Notes under the pieces: model-generated
What the model was told of the DNA's origin: nothing
The model's input: the letters and a program-made list of their open reading frames with translations, nothing else
Databases searched by the model: none
In this document: piece after piece, positions 47,557 through 57,187 of the stretch
Numbering within the stretch: position 1 is the stretch's first letter
How the letters are laid out: each line of letters starts with the position of its first letter
NCBI GenBank assembly: GCA_903891475.1
Contig: CAITEP010000039.1
Location: 1 to 64,000 of the forward strand
Direction of reading: 5' to 3'
Origin: an uncultured Mucilaginibacter sp.
GTDB lineage: Bacteria > Bacteroidota > Bacteroidia > Sphingobacteriales > Sphingobacteriaceae
Length of the DNA stretch: 64,000 nt
Position numbers and translations under genes: made by a program

Positions 47557-49789
47557 ACTCGAACCTGCTGATATCAAGAGATATAACGGGTATATATGGA
47601 AAACTACAATAGGATTCTTAGCTATTTTTATTTTATTGCTTTTGGTTACCTATTGGGGTTTATTTGGTCCGCTACCGCCTTTCAGAGACGTTGAAAATCC
47701 CAAAAGCAATCAAGCTTCGGAGGTTTTATCAACTGATAATAAAGTTTTGGGTACTTACTATATAGAAAATAGATCGAGTGTAACTTATGCTCAATTATCC
47801 CCTAATGTTGTTAACGCGCTAATAGCTACAGAAGACAGTAGATTTCTTGATCATTCAGGAATTGACTTTAAGCGATTATTAACAATACCTATTTTAAACC
47901 TTCTAGGTAAAAAACAAGGTGGCAGTACCATCACCCAGCAACTGGCAAAAAATTTATTTACTAAACTAAATGAACATAACGCGCTTGTAAGATTTACCCA
48001 AAAATTAAAAGAATGGATTATTGCCGTAGAGTTAGAAAGAAGATATACCAAACAGGAAATTATTACCATGTACTTAAACAAGGTAGATTTTGGTGCCTAT
48101 AATACCTTTGGTATTAAATCGGCGGCGCAAACATATTTCAACGAAACACCCGATAAACTAACCGCGGAGCAGGCTGCTCTGCTTATTGGTATGGTAAAAG
48201 GTCCGGTGTTATACTCACCTATTCGCCACCCTGCAAGGGCCTTAAACCGTAGGAATTTAATATTAGGACTCATGAATAACCAGGGCTACTTAAAGGATGA
48301 AGAATTAGCCGCCTACAAGAGTAAGCCAATGGGTTTAAAATTTAAACCTATTGATCAAAATAATGGACTTGCACCCTATTTTAGGGCAGTTTTAAAACAA
48401 AACATTCAAAAAATATTTAAAGAGCAAAACTTAGTAAACGCCGACGGAAAACCATACGATCTTGACCGCGACGGCTTAAAGATTTATACTACCATTGATG
48501 CTACTATGCAGCAATATGCCGAGGAAGCGCAACAGGAATATTTAAAAACACTTCAAGATCAATTTAACGACCATTGGAAAGGCATCAGTAAATGGAAAAC
48601 CATCAAGAATTTTAAACTTATTTTAGATTCCGGCATATTTCATTCAGACCGTTGTCGCGAATTACAATTAAAAGGAAAGTCGGAAGATGAGATAAGGAAA
48701 AATTTTGACACACCCGATAGTCTGACTTTATTTACTTGGCATGGCAATATTGATACCATAATGAAGCCAATTGATTCAGTTGTATACACCAAAATGATGC
48801 TGCATAACTCTTTAATGAGTATGGATCCTACAACTGGTTATATAAAAGCCTGGGTAGGAGGCACCAATTTTGAACACTTTAAATATGATCAGGTACAAAG
48901 AGGAACAAGGCAGGTAGGTTCAACAGCCAAACCTTTTACCTACACCGTAGCCATACAGGCAGGTTACTCACCTTGTCAGGAGGTTGATAATGTGCCGGTT
49001 ACTATTACCACACCAGGTTCACCACCATGGACACCCGGGCAATCAAAATCCGATTACCTACAAGGTGCAATAACACTCCGGAAAGCATTGGGTTATTCAC
49101 AAAACTATATTGCAGCTTATTTAATGAAGGAAGTTAAACCCCAACCTGTTGTTGATTTAATTAAAAAAATGGGGATTACTTCAAAAGTAGATGTTGTTCC
49201 ATCAATTTGCCTGGGGGTTTTTGACGCCTCGGTTTATGATATGACAGGGGCATATTCGGTTTTTGCCAATCACGGAACATGGACAGAACCAACCTATTTA
49301 TTAAGAATTGAAGATAAAAATGGTAATTTAATTTACAGCCGTACCCCTAAAATTGTACAAGTAATGGATGCGCCCACTGCTTATGTGATGACTTATATGT
49401 TAAAAGGAGTAATTGAAGATGGAACCGGTTCTAGGTTAAGATATAAATATGGTTTAAGTAACCCAATTGGTGGAAAAACCGGTACTACTCAAAGTAATTC
49501 GGACGGTTGGTTTATAGGTATTACCCCTAAACTAGTTACGGGCGTTTGGACAGGTTGCGAAGATAGAGACATACATTTCAGATCAACCAGATTAGGTGAG
49601 GGGGCGAATACAGCCTTGCCAGTTTTTGCTCTATTTATGAAAAAGGTATATGCCAATGAAAATTTAGGAATATCCAAAAAGGCCGACTTTGAACCACCTA
49701 AAACAGATGTGCCTATTGTTATTGACTGTAATGTTTATAAACAACAGAAAAAAGAAACAACAGAAGTTGATAAGAAATTAGGCTTCTAA
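47546..49789 (+). CDS. mrcA: Bifunctional penicillin-binding protein 1A
   Basis: Peptidoglycan glycosyltransferase and transpeptidase. One N-terminal membrane helix (about 18-40). The GT51 domain has ATEDSRFLDH (catalytic Glu) and GGSTITQQLAKNL. The transpeptidase has S459-T-A-K462, SQN in ALGYSQNYI, and K644-T-G in GGKTGTTQ. It is of 747 aa. It overlaps sprE by 11 nt, so the two are translated together, which may link cell-wall synthesis with the secretion machinery; that link is inferred. Confidence 0.94.
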   Translation: MIIKLEPADIKRYNGYIWKTTIGFLAIFILLLLVTYWGLFGPLPPFRDVENPKSNQASEVLSTDNKVLGTYYIENRSSVTYAQLSPNVVNALIATEDSRFLDHSGIDFKRLLTIPILNLLGKKQGGSTITQQLAKNLFTKLNEHNALVRFTQKLKEWIIAVELERRYTKQEIITMYLNKVDFGAYNTFGIKSAAQTYFNETPDKLTAEQAALLIGMVKGPVLYSPIRHPARALNRRNLILGLMNNQGYLKDEELAAYKSKPMGLKFKPIDQNNGLAPYFRAVLKQNIQKIFKEQNLVNADGKPYDLDRDGLKIYTTIDATMQQYAEEAQQEYLKTLQDQFNDHWKGISKWKTIKNFKLILDSGIFHSDRCRELQLKGKSEDEIRKNFDTPDSLTLFTWHGNIDTIMKPIDSVVYTKMMLHNSLMSMDPTTGYIKAWVGGTNFEHFKYDQVQRGTRQVGSTAKPFTYTVAIQAGYSPCQEVDNVPVTITTPGSPPWTPGQSKSDYLQGAITLRKALGYSQNYIAAYLMKEVKPQPVVDLIKKMGITSKVDVVPSICLGVFDASVYDMTGAYSVFANHGTWTEPTYLLRIEDKNGNLIYSRTPKIVQVMDAPTAYVMTYMLKGVIEDGTGSRLRYKYGLSNPIGGKTGTTQSNSDGWFIGITPKLVTGVWTGCEDRDIHFRSTRLGEGANTALPVFALFMKKVYANENLGISKKADFEPPKTDVPIVIDCNVYKQQKKETTEVDKKLGF

Positions 49790-49916
49790 TAATCTCTATT
49801 ATCCTCATAGCTAAATTGCTTCAGATACTATAAAGTGCTTAAGCAATTTAGCTTAAATAAGTATTTCGCTTTTCTAATTATTGCTTTGTAAATTCATACC
49901 TACCACAGTCTATAAC

Positions 49917-49924
49917 TATATTTG
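49917..49924 (+). promoter_or_regulatory. Possible -7 box of uvrC
   Basis: TATATTTG, 31 nt before the uvrC start. No TTTG lies at the expected -33 distance. Confidence 0.3.
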
Positions 49925-49955
49925 CATTTCTATAATTTTCAGCATTAATTAATTT

Positions 49956-51779
49956 ATGGAAAATCCTACCAAATTGAGCGAATTTTTAAAAAACCTACCA
50001 CATAAACCGGGGGTTTATCAATTTTGGGATGCCGAGGAAACCTTAATTTATATAGGTAAAGCTAAAGACCTAAAAAATCGTGTTTCCTCCTATTTTAATA
50101 AAGACAATTATGTAAATGCCAAAACTACTGTGCTGGTTTCTAAAATCAGGAACATCACATTTACCATTGTTGACACCGAGGTTGATGCTTGGTTGCTGGA
50201 GAATAGCCTTATAAAAAAACATCAACCCAGGTATAACGTACTATTGAAAGATGATAAAACCTATCCTTGGATAATTATAAAGAATGAAAATTTCCCTAGA
50301 ATATTTTGGACCAGAAGAATTATTAAGGATGGTTCTAAATACTTCGGACCATATGCATCAGTAAGCATGATGCATAATATTTTAGGATTAATTAAAGAAA
50401 CCTATCAACTGCGTTCATGTAGTCTGAATTTAAACCATGAAAATATTGATAAAGGAAAATTTAAAGTTTGTTTAGAATATCAAATAGGTAACTGTAAAGG
50501 ACCATGCCAAAATTTTCAAACAGAGGATGACTACAATAAAAGCATTGAAGAGATAAAGGATATTTTATATGGAAAAATAGGAACCGTATTAAAAAGTTTA
50601 AATGCTGAATTAGATAATGCCATTAAAAACTTAAATTTTGAGCAGGCACATCGCCTAAAGCGAAAGTTTGAGCTGTTGGAAAACTACCAAAGTAAATCAA
50701 CTATAGTTAATTCTTCGATTACTGACGTAGACGTATTTAGCATAGCATCCGAAGAAAAATTCGCATTTGTTAATTATTTAAAAATAATGAATGGCACGGT
50801 TATACAAACCCAAACCATTGAATTAAAAAAGAAATTGGATGAAAGCGATCAAGAACTATTAACACTAGCCATTATTGAATTTAGAAGTAGATACAATAGC
50901 GAATCGAAAGAAGTAATCGTACCAATTGAAATTGATTTAGACGATCAATCTATAAAATTCACTATTCCAAAACTTGGCGAAAAGAAGAGACTTTTGGATC
51001 TCTCCCAAAAAAATGTAATGTATTTTAAAAAGGAGAAAATTGATCAGTATGAGAAACTAAATCCGGAGGTAAAGACCGATAGGCTATTAACCCAGATGAT
51101 GGAGGATTTAAGAATGAACCAGTTACCAAGGCATATTGAGTGCTTTGATAATTCAAATTTTCAAGGCAAATACCCTGTTTCGGCCATTGTTGTTTTTAAA
51201 GATGGCAAGCCTTCAAAAAAAGATTACAGGCATTTTAACGTAAAAACAGTAGAGGGTCCGGATGATTTCGCTACTATGGAAGAAGCTGTACTCAGACGCT
51301 ATACCAGAATTTTAAACGAAGGGGGTGAACTACCTCAATTAATAGTAATTGATGGAGGCAAAGGACAGCTATCATCGGCTATCAAAAGTTTAAAGCAGCT
51401 TGGTATTGAAAAAAAAGTAACAATTATCGGGATAGCAAAGAGGTTAGAGGAATTGTATTATCCGGGAGACCAGTATCCGCTGTACCTTGATAAAAAATCT
51501 GAAACATTAAAAGTGATACAACAATTAAGGGACGAGGCACATAGATTTGGAATTACCTTTCACAGGAAACAAAGAAATAAGGGAACCCTTGCAACAGAAT
51601 TAGCTTTAATTGATGGAATTGGTAAAATAACAGCCGAAAAACTCTTAAGGTACTTTAAATCGGTAAAGAAGATAAAGGCCGCTAATTTAAATGAGCTAAC
51701 TGAAATTATAAATATGAAACAAGCAATGGCAATTTTAGCTTTTTTTAATGAAACTATTGATAACGAAATAGTTAAATAA
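49956..51779 (+). CDS. uvrC: Excinuclease ABC subunit C
   Basis: Makes both incisions in nucleotide excision repair with UvrAB. The GIY-YIG nuclease is N-terminal (GVY 19-21, YIG 32-34). The UvrB-binding UVR segment is near 225-260 (NFEQAHRLKRKFELL). The RNase H-like nuclease contains ECFDNSNFQGKYPVSAIVVF. Two helix-hairpin-helix motifs end the protein (LIDGIGKITAEKLLRYF...). Length of 607 aa is typical. Confidence 0.95.
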   Translation: MENPTKLSEFLKNLPHKPGVYQFWDAEETLIYIGKAKDLKNRVSSYFNKDNYVNAKTTVLVSKIRNITFTIVDTEVDAWLLENSLIKKHQPRYNVLLKDDKTYPWIIIKNENFPRIFWTRRIIKDGSKYFGPYASVSMMHNILGLIKETYQLRSCSLNLNHENIDKGKFKVCLEYQIGNCKGPCQNFQTEDDYNKSIEEIKDILYGKIGTVLKSLNAELDNAIKNLNFEQAHRLKRKFELLENYQSKSTIVNSSITDVDVFSIASEEKFAFVNYLKIMNGTVIQTQTIELKKKLDESDQELLTLAIIEFRSRYNSESKEVIVPIEIDLDDQSIKFTIPKLGEKKRLLDLSQKNVMYFKKEKIDQYEKLNPEVKTDRLLTQMMEDLRMNQLPRHIECFDNSNFQGKYPVSAIVVFKDGKPSKKDYRHFNVKTVEGPDDFATMEEAVLRRYTRILNEGGELPQLIVIDGGKGQLSSAIKSLKQLGIEKKVTIIGIAKRLEELYYPGDQYPLYLDKKSETLKVIQQLRDEAHRFGITFHRKQRNKGTLATELALIDGIGKITAEKLLRYFKSVKKIKAANLNELTEIINMKQAMAILAFFNETIDNEIVK

Positions 51780-51861
51780 AAAATAAATTAAAGAAAACAG
51801 CCTGGTTAATACCATAAAATCTAAAAAAACAAAAATATTAATAGCCAATTAGTCAGTCGAG

Positions 51862-51890
51862 TTTTAAAACCGTTTAAATACCGTTTAAAC
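51862..51890 (+). repeat. 29-nt dispersed element, copy 2
   Basis: Same 29-nt block as 15634-15662 with one base changed (T to A in the middle). Contains two ACCGTTTA units 11 nt apart. Confidence 0.6.
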
Positions 51891-52100
51891 TTTTGTTAAA
51901 TAAATTATATATTAAAGTTTGGTATTTATATAAGCTTTATAATAATAAGCGCTCCCAAAGCCTTAAAATAAGTCTAGGTAAAATTGATCTTGTAAGGAAA
52001 AAAAATATTTCTGCTAAATACCCAGCATGTTCAATAAAAATCAAACAATATTAGCTTTAAAGACAAGAACTATTTAGCATTGCAAAAGCTTGGGCAATAA

Positions 52101-52134
52101 AAAACCCCCTGTAAAATTACAGAGGGTTTTTTTT
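52101..52134. terminator. Bidirectional terminator between uvrC and gldN
   Basis: AAAACCC-CTGTAA pairs with TTACAG-GGGTTTT with one C-A mismatch, with A-runs before and eight T after. Confidence 0.8.
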
Positions 52135-52146
52135 AATATTTAAGAA

Positions 52147-53181
52147 TTAATACTGCCATAAATTAAGTTCCCAATCCATCAAGGCTTTCTTTATCCTCTC
52201 AGATTCGTACAATTTATCAATACCAGTTTTATAATCTTTAATACGTTCATTTTTCTCGTTAGATTCCTTAACAATGTAACTTGTAAATAATCGTTTTACA
52301 AATACATCATCAAAACTTAAGCCAGCAGCATCAGTTCCTTTACTTGCAACCTCTTTGGTAACAAATATTGGCCTTGCTTCCTTAAAATAAATCCAAAATG
52401 CCGGTTGGAAATCATTTGAAACCAATCCATCAATTTTAACCTTTTTCATCGCCGCTATACCAACAATTCTAGGTTCGAAAACTGAACGCTGTTTATCAAA
52501 AATCCAATCTTCCTTTATTCTGAATTTGTAACATAAGCTATCCGGATCAGGAATATTTGCTTTTAGAATAGATCCAGTTTTGTTTCCATCTTTATCAAAT
52601 ACGTCTGAAAAAGAACTATCAATTAATGAAGAACGAGCTTTATCAGGAGTAGGGAAAGGGTGAGCAAAAGAATCGCCATCAACGTCTAGCTTCGGATCAC
52701 TAGTAGGATCATAAGCTGTTAACTCACCGGCTTCAACAGCTTCCAGAATAACATCAATAAGCCTGGCTTTTGGTGAATTTAGATACTGATTTAATTTCTC
52801 TCTTAAGTCAATCTCCCTCCAAATCCTTTTTGAATATGCCACATCAGCCTCACGGATATATGGATACGGTTTTAATTTAGAATTGAGAATATTACTCTTT
52901 TCAATATAGCCATCAAGCGGACGTATAAATGGTTTTTTTGGAACCTCTACAACAACCTTTTTGGTAGTATCTACAGGTATTATAGGAGTTGGGGGAACAG
53001 GTGCCTGTTCCGGTGTTGTCGGAATTGCAACAGCTGCTACTTTACTCTTTTTCTTCTTTTTCTTAACACTTTGTGTTGTTGTTGTACGTTTCTTTTTACC
53101 CTTTTTCTTAGTTGTTTGGGAAAAAGCTACAGTACATAGCAGACAAAGTATTACAATTAAAAACCGTTTTTTCATAATCAA
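52147..53181 (-). CDS. gldN: Gliding motility/T9SS protein GldN
   Basis: Periplasmic ring partner of GldK in the type IX secretion system (PorN homologue). A signal peptide (CLLCTVAFSQ) is followed by a Lys-rich then Pro-rich region (about 22-75). The conserved body has PLDGYIEKSNILNSKLKPYPYIREADVAYSKRIWREIDLREK and RIVGIAAMKKV. It starts one base after the gldM stop, as the last gene of gldKLMN. Confidence 0.93.
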   Translation of the reverse strand: MIMKKRFLIVILCLLCTVAFSQTTKKKGKKKRTTTTQSVKKKKKKSKVAAVAIPTTPEQAPVPPTPIIPVDTTKKVVVEVPKKPFIRPLDGYIEKSNILNSKLKPYPYIREADVAYSKRIWREIDLREKLNQYLNSPKARLIDVILEAVEAGELTAYDPTSDPKLDVDGDSFAHPFPTPDKARSSLIDSSFSDVFDKDGNKTGSILKANIPDPDSLCYKFRIKEDWIFDKQRSVFEPRIVGIAAMKKVKIDGLVSNDFQPAFWIYFKEARPIFVTKEVASKGTDAAGLSFDDVFVKRLFTSYIVKESNEKNERIKDYKTGIDKLYESERIKKALMDWELNLWQY

Positions 53182-54729
53182 TTATTTAGCATGTATTACA
53201 ATGGGATCAAGTCCCCTTTGAGAACCATCAGGACCTACCGCTATAATATTAGAAAATTCTACTATAGTACCCGGAGTTATTGATCCTAATACAGTTTTCA
53301 TCTGTGCAGTTAATTGCCCACTAGTTGCAAAATAAGTTACAACATCTTGACGAGGCTTTTGAACATTCAAATTAAAGTGCGTTATAGAAAATTTTGCATC
53401 AAAATCAAAATCTTTCAAATTCGCGTAAAGGTAATCTTGTGATCTAATATTTACAGCAGAAATATCACCACCACTCTTACCGGCAAACACAGCTTTTGGA
53501 TCAGGTACACGTTTAACTCTGAATTTTGTACTACCTAATACCATTGTTTTACCTTTTCCCATTTGTCCGGAAACAGTAACGATAGCTTCACCGGCCGATG
53601 TTACAGTAGCAACATAATGACCATCTCCGCCTTCAATTCTACCGCCAGTCATTGAAACAGCCAAATCTTTCAAATTTGCACCTGGTGCAGAAATTGATAC
53701 AGGGTTTGGCAAACCAATGTACATCACGTTCATTTTATCTGCAGAAACTACAGCTGAAGGTTTTGCAACAAAATAGGTTTGTGGTTGTGTTTGATATGTC
53801 TTAATATCACCATTATTATCTTTAAAGCTAATAGTACCAGTCCAAGTATGAAGTCCTTCAGTAGATGTACTACCGGTATACTTACCTTTACCTTGGCTAA
53901 CTGGAATAGAAGATCCGTTTACAGTAATATTTGGCGATTTTTGAGAATCATATGCTGTTAAAAACACATCAGCGGTATATGGTTGACCAACAAGCACATA
54001 GCTAGTAGGAGCAACTGAAACCGCTTCAAATTTATCAAGGTTAACTGTTGTTTGGTCAGCTTCTATCAAAATCTTTTTAATGATTTCGTTCTCAGCATTC
54101 TTAGCATCTGATTGTATTTTTACTAAAGCTGTCATGACAGCAGTCATTGGAATACCTTCACCAAAAGTAGCAGTTTCCCAATCTTTCTTTGGTTGTCCAG
54201 AAACAACTCTTGGCTCGTCTGCTCTTATTGGTAAATTAATACCAGCTCTTTCTCTGTCATCTTTTAGAGTAGATAATAAGCCTTCACGTAAAGCATCAAT
54301 TCTTTTATGCAAACGATAGGCTTCACCATCTTTCTTTTCTTTTATCATTAAGCGATAAGAGATATCCAAATCATCGCGACTATGATAATCATTGGTAGAA
54401 GGCTCAATACCTCCACCTTTAGCAATCATATCAGCTTTGATCGAGTCAACATATTTATCAAACGCGTCCGACAAGTTTCTTGCCTTCAAAGCACGTTCAT
54501 AAATAGGAGTTGCTCTTTCTTTCTGATCTTTCAATTTACTGTTTTCAAACGCTTTAATAGTTGTATTAATACCAACTTGTACGTTTGCTTTGGATGCTGT
54601 TAAGCTATCCGCTATGTTTTTGAATGAATCGAGTAAGCTATCCGGTACGTTCAAGGCAATTAGGCCTAATAGTACAAGGTATAAAATACCGATCATTCGC
54701 TGTCTTGGGGTTTCTTTACCTCCGGCCAT
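53182..54729 (-). CDS. gldM: Gliding motility/T9SS motor protein GldM
   Basis: With GldL forms the proton-driven rotary motor. One membrane helix lies near 12-30 (RMIGILYLVLLGLIALNV), followed by a long helical and beta-domain periplasmic shaft to residue 515 that contacts GldK/GldN. The N-terminus MAGGKETPRQRMIG is family-specific. The spacer to gldL is 41 nt; gldN abuts it. Confidence 0.94.
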   Translation of the reverse strand: MAGGKETPRQRMIGILYLVLLGLIALNVPDSLLDSFKNIADSLTASKANVQVGINTTIKAFENSKLKDQKERATPIYERALKARNLSDAFDKYVDSIKADMIAKGGGIEPSTNDYHSRDDLDISYRLMIKEKKDGEAYRLHKRIDALREGLLSTLKDDRERAGINLPIRADEPRVVSGQPKKDWETATFGEGIPMTAVMTALVKIQSDAKNAENEIIKKILIEADQTTVNLDKFEAVSVAPTSYVLVGQPYTADVFLTAYDSQKSPNITVNGSSIPVSQGKGKYTGSTSTEGLHTWTGTISFKDNNGDIKTYQTQPQTYFVAKPSAVVSADKMNVMYIGLPNPVSISAPGANLKDLAVSMTGGRIEGGDGHYVATVTSAGEAIVTVSGQMGKGKTMVLGSTKFRVKRVPDPKAVFAGKSGGDISAVNIRSQDYLYANLKDFDFDAKFSITHFNLNVQKPRQDVVTYFATSGQLTAQMKTVLGSITPGTIVEFSNIIAVGPDGSQRGLDPIVIHAK

Positions 54730-54770
54730 ATGATTTAAAATTAAGTTTAATTATCAATTTTGTTAATTAA

Positions 54771-55574
54771 TTAATTCCCACGTGGCTGATTCATAGCCGT
54801 GATCATATTTCCGTATATCGCATTCAATGTAGACAGGTTTTTAGACAAACGACCAACTTCATCTTTGAAAGTTTTAGAATCATTTAATGATTCATTAAAG
54901 TTGCCCATAGTTAATTCAATATTTTGGTAAAATTTATTCATTGTTTTGAAGTGATTGCTTGAATCTTGCAATTCAAGTTCATAAACTGAATTCAATGAAG
55001 AAAGATTTTTAGCTAAAGCATTGATTTGCTCGTGATAAGCTTTTGAATCAGAACCTGAATTAGCTAACTCAGTTAGGTTAGAAGTAGCTTTAGTAAAAGC
55101 AGCTTGTAAACTATCATAACTAGCAGTTGCTTGTTTTACTTTTGCAGTAAAAGCGGTAGTAGCTTCACCAGCATCAGTAACTTTAGAGATAGAGTTTACT
55201 TTGTCTCCAAAGGTTCTTAAACCATCTGCTAAACTTCCTACTAATTCAGGACCAATTTTAGCTTCTTGTAACAATTTGTCTAAAGCCTGAGTAGCAGGGA
55301 AATTCTTGTCTACTGGAGCAATTTTTTTCTCAGCCTTAGGTGCAGGCTCACTGTCATCAAGCAATTCAGGATAAGCCTTTGCCCAATCATAAGGAGCATC
55401 TTCTCTAGCAAAACCAAGAATTGCAAACAATACTGCTTCCGCTCCTAAACCCAAAGTAATAAAGAAACTAGCATATTGCCAGTGCTGAATTTTAAATAAT
55501 AAACCTATGATAACAACAGTTGCACCAAATGATACAATGTTACCCACTCCGAAAGGTTGTTTTTTTCCTGCCAT
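54771..55574 (-). CDS. gldL: Gliding motility/T9SS motor protein GldL
   Basis: Inner-membrane half of the GldLM proton motor. Two helices (about 12-30 and 36-56) carry the charged residues proposed for proton transfer: Lys28 (GLLFKIQHW), His31 and Glu46 (GLGAEAVLFAI). The C-terminal cytoplasmic part (about 90-267) is helical and longer than in Flavobacterium, as in Porphyromonas PorL. It is second in gldKLMN, 70 nt after gldK. Confidence 0.94.
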   Translation of the reverse strand: MAGKKQPFGVGNIVSFGATVVIIGLLFKIQHWQYASFFITLGLGAEAVLFAILGFAREDAPYDWAKAYPELLDDSEPAPKAEKKIAPVDKNFPATQALDKLLQEAKIGPELVGSLADGLRTFGDKVNSISKVTDAGEATTAFTAKVKQATASYDSLQAAFTKATSNLTELANSGSDSKAYHEQINALAKNLSSLNSVYELELQDSSNHFKTMNKFYQNIELTMGNFNESLNDSKTFKDEVGRLSKNLSTLNAIYGNMITAMNQPRGN

Positions 55575-55644
55575 AATAATTTAATTTTAGGTTTGTTTGT
55601 TTGTTGTTTGTTTTATGTTGTTTTGTAATGTTTCTCTATAAAAA

Positions 55645-56973
55645 TTATTCAGCTGCTCCTAATTCGCGACCAACAAATCGGGTTACGCAACGGAAACCTA
55701 TGTATGATTTTGCGGTATCTTGAAATTCATAACTTCTGGTAGCATTTTGTAAGAAATACCCTACGTCTTTCCATGAACCGCCCCTTACAACTTTTCTCTT
55801 AAATACTTCAGGGTCTGATTGCTTGGCCGAATAGTGGTAAGTTGGTTCAAGATCACTTATGAAGGTAGTTGATGACTCATCATAGGCTGAACTTGTCCAC
55901 TCGGCTACGTTACCTGCCATGTTATACAAACCATAATCGTTAGGGAAATATGATTTAACGTTAACCGTATATGCACCACCGTCTTCAATGTAATTACCAC
56001 GACTAGGTTTAAAGTTGGCTAGCAAACAACCTTTAGAGTTGCGGATATATGGGCCACCCCATGGATAATCTGTACCAATTTTTCCACCACGAGCTGCATA
56101 TTCAAATTCAGCTTCTGTAGGTAAATCATAAGGGAAACGACGAGCTAAATGTTTCTTTTGAGCGTAATTGTTGTTATAACGTGTACGCCATGAATTAAAT
56201 GCTTTTGCTTGTCTCCAAGTTACACCAACTACCGGATAGTTACGATAAGCAGGGTGAGAGAAATAGCCTTCAACTAATGGTTCGTTTGCAGCGTATGAAA
56301 AGTCACTTAACCAAACCAAGGTATCAGGATATACAGGGACAGTATCTCTGAATATAAAATCTGAACGTTTCTTAGTTTTATTATTCTTGTAGGTTGCGGC
56401 TTCACGTAATACCATAGCAGCATAAGTATACTTTAATAACCTAACATCTAATTCATTTTGATCGAATATTTTATCATCTCCCTGATAATACATGCCTTGC
56501 AATTTTTGTGAGGCAGGATTAGCAGCAGAACCTTTTTTAGGAGCAAAAATTGGATTTTTGGCAACGTAATCCCAATTTATGAATTTTTTACCATTTGAAG
56601 TAGGTCCACCTTTAACATTTTCGTAATAATATTTTGGATCGTTCAAGTAGCCAGTTATCGCGATTGAATCCACTACCCAATTAACAAATTTTTTGTATTG
56701 GCTATTAGTAATTTCAGTTTGGTCCATAAAAAATGGAGCGATTGTAACTTGCTTTGTTTGAGCAACATGAGAGAAAGTTATATCTTGATCAGCTTGTCCT
56801 AATAAAAAGGAACCACCCGGAATGTACACCATACCCTCAACAAATGATGTGTTGAAAGCACTACGACCATTTCCATAAACACCACCACCTAATTCGCCGT
56901 GATCTCCTTTGTTACTGCAACTGTTAAGAATTATTACGCTTAAAAGCGCCATTAAAATGTATTTCTGCTTCAT
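55645..56973 (-). CDS. gldK: Gliding motility/T9SS lipoprotein GldK
   Basis: Outer-membrane lipoprotein forming the periplasmic ring with GldN (PorK homologue). Lipobox LNSC (Cys19). The body has the formylglycine-generating-enzyme/sulfatase-modifying fold with VEGMVYIPGGSFLLGQAD, DLPTEAEFEYAARGG and GGSWKD, but the family is not known to act as an enzyme. It is first in the operon; a 214-bp spacer upstream holds a 14-A run (57051-57064) and a TATATTTG on the minus strand at 57176-57183. Confidence 0.94.
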   Translation of the reverse strand: MKQKYILMALLSVIILNSCSNKGDHGELGGGVYGNGRSAFNTSFVEGMVYIPGGSFLLGQADQDITFSHVAQTKQVTIAPFFMDQTEITNSQYKKFVNWVVDSIAITGYLNDPKYYYENVKGGPTSNGKKFINWDYVAKNPIFAPKKGSAANPASQKLQGMYYQGDDKIFDQNELDVRLLKYTYAAMVLREAATYKNNKTKKRSDFIFRDTVPVYPDTLVWLSDFSYAANEPLVEGYFSHPAYRNYPVVGVTWRQAKAFNSWRTRYNNNYAQKKHLARRFPYDLPTEAEFEYAARGGKIGTDYPWGGPYIRNSKGCLLANFKPSRGNYIEDGGAYTVNVKSYFPNDYGLYNMAGNVAEWTSSAYDESSTTFISDLEPTYHYSAKQSDPEVFKRKVVRGGSWKDVGYFLQNATRSYEFQDTAKSYIGFRCVTRFVGRELGAAE

Positions 56974-57175
56974 ATTAAATTCAAAATTCAGTAAATGTTA
57001 TTATCATGCAATAAAACAATCAAATATATTAAAAATACCTTAAGTACATTAAAAAAAAAAAAATAGCGTAGAAATATTAAATAATTAATGTTCCAAAGCT
57101 AATTAATCGTTTAAAAAAATCGAAACAAATATCATAAATTTTACGAAAAACCTTAGAATTTTGTTTGTTTTTTTT

Positions 57176-57183
57176 CAAATATA
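57176..57183 (-). promoter_or_regulatory. Possible -7 box of the gldKLMN operon
   Basis: TATATTTG on the minus strand, just downstream of the hemD-like stop. The nearest TTG is only 15 nt upstream, so this is weak. If used, gldK has a leader of about 200 nt. Confidence 0.3.
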
Positions 57184-57187
57184 AGCA

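Larger units (their letters stand above)
51780..52146. other. Intergenic spacer
   Basis: 367 bp, AT-rich. It contains the second copy of the 29-nt element (51862-51890) and the uvrC/gldN terminator (52101-52134). I see no gene. Confidence 0.55.

Noticed and set aside
57051..57064. Run of 14 A in front of gldK
   Set aside because: Noted as a possible slippage site, but it is outside any coding frame and such runs are common in this AT-rich spacer.
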